From the NCBI GenBank assembly GCA_029844215.1, contig CM056732.1, positions 57,087,007-57,151,006 of the forward strand: a DNA stretch of 64,000 nucleotides, given 5' to 3'. Numbering within the stretch: position 1 is the stretch's first letter; each line of letters starts with the position of its first letter. Below, piece by piece: positions 58,799-64,000 of the stretch. A model generated the notes under the pieces. That model saw nothing but the letters and a program-made list of their open reading frames with translations, was not told where the DNA came from and searched no databases. The DNA comes from Przewalskia tangutica (Eukaryota; Streptophyta; Magnoliopsida; Solanales; Solanaceae). The translations under genes and the position numbers were made by a program.

Positions 58799-61700
58799 TG
58801 TCACGACCGAACCTGCCCGTGATCGTGTCTTACCTCGCACCCTAGTGATACAACATCGAGAAAACCGGAAATAAAAACTTAAACATGCAAATAGACATGG
58901 ATCAAGATGAAAGAAAATAGCAACCAAAGCGGTTGCCTTTCAACATATATATATATAAACATTTGAACAAGCATAATCCTTACAACCCTACCCACAAAGC
59001 TTCTGCACCTCTAAGATTTATACAACAACTATGACGGACAGGCCCCGCCATACCCTGACGCATAAGAACTTACGCACTGTGGTAACATACCAAAGATAAG
59101 CCTCCGACGAACGGAGCTTCCCAATCTGTTGAAAGGTGATCCTAAAAGCGGATCGGCAAATGTACCTTACTGCGGCGTGAACGCAGCCGAAGGAGGTCGG
59201 GATAACAGTACCAAGTATGTGAAATCAGAAGTACTATAAATGAAATCATAGCACTATATAAAGCGAGACATGCATGATAACCAAACTACAAGACACAACA
59301 TATAAACGATCATATCAAGTCGTGACTCACGCCTCCAAATCATCACCGTGCGTGGAATTCCTTCCTCACCGCCGGCAGCCTATGATATAACAACATCGCG
59401 AGTACACCAACACCAAGTCCTACCGATGCCAAAGTACCCACGACCGTCACTATCTTGACTCGCTGGTCGACACGTGGCAAGTGCAATAACCTATACCCGA
59501 TCCACTGCGCCACGTAATGACGGGCAAGTAACGGCCACGCACCCGATCCAACCGTAAGTCACGATACTTCGCGAAGTCGACACGTGGTAAGTGCAACAAC
59601 CTGCACGGATCCACCGCGCCACGTCGACGGGGCAAGTAAAGCACGCACCCAATCACAACCGTAAGTCACGATACTTCGCCATAACCAAAATGGTCACGTA
59701 TCCGCAGAATCCATCAACGGTGTAGACATGCCCATGTAACAATGCTAAAGGAAGCATACCCGTGGAATTTCCCGTCACTGCCGGTACGTCTAAGTAAGTT
59801 CTCAACAAGTCAATCGGCCCTCCATCGAGAGACGCGGTAGAATAGAAACACAATTTTTGCATAACAAAGACTATTTTCAATAAGCATAGGCAAGTTACAC
59901 AACAACAAGTATAGGCAAGTTACACAACAACAAGCATAGGCAAGTTACACAACAACAAGCATAGGCAAGTTATACATAACTCAAAGTACTTTCATTCCAT
60001 GTCAAAGTCCGGGTTTTAACCCTAAAGTACTACGTACGTTAAATTCCTTTTAAGAGATCCATTCCTTTTATGAAAATCACCCGATACCCGTAGTATAAAA
60101 ATAGAGTGACTTACATCTTTTTAGGTAAACCAAAACACTTCCCTTTTTAAAGTTAAGTTACCACATTAAAACCAATGATAAAACCCTTCTTTTGTTTTCA
60201 TAAAGTCGTTATAACCAACTTCCCATAAAGCTGTTATAACACTGTAAGTTTTAAACCATTTTAAGACAACACAATGCCTTTCTTTTTCCTAAAGTTCCAG
60301 TTTGCCTAATTTCCATTACTCAAGTTTCTTTTTAGAAAAGTTTCATAGTTCAATGTCTTAATCTCTTTTTAAAACAATTGAGTAACATATGCCATAAAAG
60401 TAGGTTATTCTTGTTCATAAATCTTATTAAGCAGCCATGATCTAGGAAATGTAATATCATTTTGTCTCATCTTAGCTTCTATGCAGATGGAGGTTTCTAC
60501 TGGTTTTAATAATACTTCATTATTCAATACATTTTCCTTTATTAACGCAGCAGTGGTTTGTCGTTACACATTCTGATTTCCGAAATCAGTAAAACATTAT
60601 TCCTTTTAAGACGCACGTACTCATTACATGAATGAGGTTTCACACAAAACTCATATTAATTCATTTAAGTTAAGTCTCTTATCTTATAAGATCAAGTCTC
60701 TTAACTTCTAAAATCAAGAAACCATTTTCTTTACCTCTCTTAAGACGTTATACCTAACTCCCATAAAGCTAGTATAACTCTTTTTAAAACCTTTAAAACC
60801 AAGTGTTACTCTTCTTTCAAAAATGGTTTCTTAACTCTTGTGACATACTTCAAGTTTCTTGTTATTTAGGCTTAAGTCAAAAGACATCATTGCATAACCA
60901 CGTTCACTTAGCACACGTCGTCTACCGTACTATATATTATTCGAGCTTAAGTCAAAAGACATTGCCGACTATATATATCTTCCTTTAAAATATCATGCTC
61001 AAGAGTATAGGAAGAATCACATACCTCGCGACGATTATCGACTATAAGCAAAACGCCCACGGCCATAACCCGCTAGCCTTGTCCACCTTCTAAGTAGCAC
61101 ATGCTACTTGCAAAACATTCAACCAATAAAGGTTATCGACCATCAGAATACACCTATGTACAGCTTAAACTTCTACTTATATATCAAGTGATTTCGATTC
61201 AAGTCTATTCTGTAATATCCTTCTATTACGCTTCAATTCTCTTCTATGAATCTTATATTCATTTCTACTAACGTATGTAATTTCCAATTACAATAGAAGG
61301 ATAGTAGTATTTACCTCGATGAGCCCAAAATTATCCGAGTTTAAAGTCGCTCACGAGCAACGCTAGCTCCTACTCCGAGTGCTCCAATCGCTCCAAACAA
61401 CTCTTAGAAGTTCTAACCAACTTCTACTTAAATACTTCAACTATTAATGAAGATTTTCCTGTGGTTTCGTTTAGTGGCTAAAGAAAGTATAATAGTATTT
61501 TCTGGGCTTTGTATAAGTGTAACCTTGGGAATACTACAAGGTATTTGGGCCAAGGTATTTGGGCATTATAACAATACTAGGAGAGTATTTCTATACCACA
61601 ACAAGGGGTATTATACGAAAACAACTAGGCTAGGGGGGGGGGGGGGTTTGCCTCGGCTTAGGCTCTCAAAGGGGGAGGGCTTTGGACGATTTTTAACTCA

Positions 61701-62193
61701 CAAAGGGGGAGAGATTTCAAGACTTGGAAAATGATTTTTGGATGAAGAAAGTTCATCAACTAAGGGGGTATTTATAGGTCAAGAAATGGCCAACCAATGG
61801 CCAAGATCAAGCCAAGTGTTAGGCAAGTGTAGGGTGAGGATTAAGCCATGTGTAAGTGGGTCCCACTTGTTCATCAACTACACAAAATATCTCACAAATA
61901 TCCTACCTAACCTTGACTACAACAAAGCACAAAAAAAACGTGCAAGGAACCCCATTGCCGTCCACTCTTTGAGGGTGACACATGTCACCCTCCCGTTGGT
62001 CCAAAATGTTTCGTCTCTCGCAAAAATCCAAAATTATAAATGACATAGCGAATTTTCCCTTCGCAAGTTTAGTAAAACGTTTCGTCGAAAAATGACTCTT
62101 TTTGGTACGTGTGCACAATTTTCGAACCTAGCCAAACTTTAAGGCTCAAATTTTATACGTACGCCTCACGCATATACTGAAATACGGTATAAT
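58799..62193 (-). mobile_element. Minus-strand solo LTR inside outer gag
   Basis: Starts TGTCACGACCG (58799) and ends at 'cggtataa' (about 62193), with no internal domain. TATTTATA at 61769-61776; four minisatellite copies at 59879-59974; reverse ~117-bp repeat units at about 59460-59690; a 14-G run at 61633-61646. It belongs to the array-type subfamily. The target reads 'cgaaagtca' then 'ccaaagg' when joined; the expected duplication AGTCA is not readable at the right side because the LTR end is damaged. Confidence 0.82.
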
Positions 62194-62973
62194 ACCACCA
62201 AAGGACCTGTTGCTCGCCTCTTCACTGATCTTGGTCATTCCGTCGACCTCTCCGCTCTTCACCCCCAAGTGCATAAGCCTGCATGCGGGCAATGTCCATG
62301 CCCGGCTGAAGAGCTACACCCGAGCAAGCCTCTGCCAAGTAGTCATCTAACCCGGTAACGTAGCGGTGTACTCTGTCCTCCATATCAGCTACTACAGCGG
62401 GGGCATACCGAGCCAATGAGTCGAACTCCACATTGTACTCCCAATCAGATGCGCTTCTCGCCAACATCAAAAATGTTTGGTCCGAGCCCTCTCATCAGCG
62501 AGGCAAGAAATGCAAGAAATGCCCCGAGAACTCGTCCCCAAACGGTGAAGTGCATTCTCTCCCGGATAGCTCCACGAATCAAACCGCCGATCGCGGTATC
62601 ACGCGATGATGCGAACCTAAGACCACCGACTCGGTCTCAAGCCTTGATCACTCATGATCCGTCAGAATCGCTTGATGAACTCCTGCGCGATCATCCTCGT
62701 GCCTCGACCGTAGAACTCGGGCTACATCTCGTAAAGTCCTGTAGCCTCAAACTATCCGATCTAGGGTGAACCATCGGGCGCCATCGAACTGCGGCCCAAC
62801 CTATCCTCATGTTCGCCACGACTCGCCAATAATCGGGCCAACTCTTGTAACCCATCTCTCCGCCTGCATCGGGGACCTGGAGGCTCAGTCTTGTGGTCTC
62901 TGTGAGATCGCTGCCGCTCTACTCGCACTCCTTCGCCGCTGCCCTTCCGGGCGGGTTGCCTTCGGCGAGGCAT
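62194..62973 (-). pseudogene. gag: Outer element gag, N-terminal part
   Basis: Start codon complement at 62971-62973, giving MPRRRQPARKGSGEGVRVER. The frame 62222-62470 encodes 'YNVEFDSLARYAPAVVADME' and then VHRYVTGLDDYLAEACSGVA and MDIARMQAYALGGEERRGRR. The Retrotrans_gag-like core lies at about 62500-62760 and is frame-broken. Ends where the solo LTR interrupts it at 62193. Confidence 0.8.
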
Positions 62974-63173
62974 AACGCATAAACGAGTGCGTGAGGGTCC
63001 AACTTATAACACAACTCTAAGGCACGATCTCAGAATGAGAAGAATGGAAACCAATCCTAAATGTCCTATAGCCTCCTGATTATAGATGTGGTGCACAACA
63101 CACCGATAATCAAGACTCTACTAGACACGGTCTGTAGACACTTTCCGAGGATTAACTGCTCTGATACCACTTT
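62974..63173 (-). other. Leader and intact PBS of outer element
   Basis: GCTCTGATACCA at 63158-63169 is the exact complement of TGGTATCAGAGC, four bases from the LTR at 63174. With 4748 and 41350, it is one of three sites with an intact 12-base PBS. Confidence 0.9.
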
Positions 63174-64000
63174 TGTCACGACCCGATCCCGGGCACCCTA
63201 GTGATACAACATCAGAGAAAACCAGCGAAAAATAAAACTTAAACAAGAAACAAGATATATGATCATAAAACAGGCCAACCAAACGGTTACCTTCCAATAA
63301 AATATATATAAACAACTCTTTCAAAACACAGCTTTAACCTTTTACAAACCCCGCCACAACAAGATTTACGCACCTCTAAGAGTTTTTATACAACATGACG
63401 GACGGGCTCGCCATACCCCTGAATGTACAAGAACCTACAACTCGGGTAACATACCAAAAGATAAGCCTCCGGAGAACGAGCTTAACGCCGAATCGTGATC
63501 CTAAGAGCGGGATCAACTACCGATGTACTCCTACTTGCGGCATGAACGCAGCCCCGCGAGGTCGCATAACAGTACCAAGTATGTGAAATCGAAAATATCG
63601 CAGCTTAAATCATAACAATCTACATAAGCGGAGACATGTATGATAACAAAAATACAAGACGCAACATAAAAGCCAAGTCGTGACTCACGCCTCAACGCTC
63701 ATCACTAATATAACTATGGGTCTCACGCCACAACATCAATCATGTTCGCATCATGGCCGCATGCCCTGAATCGCATCGGTGTAGACATGTCCATGATGCA
63801 ACAATAACAATGCCGCATGGCCACATGCCGAATTGCGCCGGTGTAGACATGTCCATGTAACATCAACAACAATATATCGTGATCAACCCCGCACGCCACA
63901 CGCCCCGAATTCTGCATCGGTGTAGACATGTCCATGTAACCACAATAACAATATATCGGGTAATCAACCTGCCGCACGGCCACATGCCCCTGACCAGACG
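63174..64000 (-). repeat. 5' LTR of outer element (cut by window edge)
   Basis: Starts TGTCACGACCCG. Matches 962-1231 joined to 10398-11000, so the two LTRs belong to one element. It provides the uninterrupted form of the site where element 1 inserted (about 63405-63415). The GC-rich ~70-85-bp repeat is at 63750-64000. Roughly 2.7 kb of this LTR lies outside the window. Confidence 0.87.

Noticed and set aside
4744..63173. Reverse transcriptase, integrase, protease or chromodomain genes
   Set aside because: I looked for them between gag and polypurine tract in all eight internal domains. The tails are too short and show no recognisable motif.
1..64000. Deamination (CAG to TAG, CTG to TTG) as the cause of copy differences
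   Set aside because: The changes at CAG/CTG are mostly losses and rearranged triplets such as CAG to CG or CGA, not C-to-T or G-to-A transitions.

Overview
The window looks like repetitive, probably heterochromatic, DNA of a flowering plant. I found no host gene, rRNA, tRNA or CRISPR array. Apart from small junction bases, all 64 kb belongs to one family of non-autonomous, gag-only Ty3/gypsy-type LTR retrotransposons. Diagnostics seen in the sequence: LTRs of about 3.3-3.6 kb that begin TGTTATACC and end TCGTGACA; a primer-binding site TGGTATCAGAGC (complementary to the 3' end of plant initiator tRNA-Met) 4 bases after the LTR; a polypurine tract AAGGAGGGGAGAA just before the next LTR; and an internal domain of only about 2.1-2.2 kb. 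That domain holds a gag pseudogene (Retrotrans_gag-like core plus two CCHC knuckles) and about 0.8 kb of non-coding tail. No protease, reverse transcriptase, RNase H or integrase is recognisable, so the layout matches the TR-GAG class. The species cannot be named. A Tekay/Del-like affinity is my inference from gag and end motifs.

Layout, outside in. (0) 1-961 is an old minus-strand LTR fragment. (1) An outer minus-strand element starts at 962 and runs off the right edge: 3' LTR in three pieces (962-1231, 10398-12812, 16108-16475), internal domain in three pieces (16476-17112, 58313-58798, 62194-63173), 5' LTR from 63174. (2) Four things are inserted in it: a complete plus-strand element (1232-10397), a minus-strand solo LTR (12813-16107), a 41.2-kb plus-strand tandem array (17113-58312) and another minus-strand solo LTR (58799-62193). 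(3) A complete minus-strand element (28306-37702) sits inside the second internal domain of the array. Insertions are therefore nested three deep, all within the same family.

The array is the highlight. Six LTRs (A-F) alternate with five internal domains at a period of about 5.67 kb (LTR A-int A-LTR B-int B-LTR C-int C-LTR D-int D-LTR E-int E-LTR F), and the whole block is bounded by one exact 5-bp target-site duplication, CCATG. It thus entered as one insertion and then grew, most simply by unequal recombination between LTRs. LTR B looks like the chimera this predicts.

Two further layers stand out. Each LTR subfamily carries a different GC-rich tandem repeat at the same place in its long R/U5 region. 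And many copies have small indels concentrated at CAG/CTG and CCG/CGG sites, so every gag is frame-broken. That looks more like uncorrected long-read consensus error at CHG-methylated cytosines than like evolution, and readers should treat the gag frameshifts with that caution.
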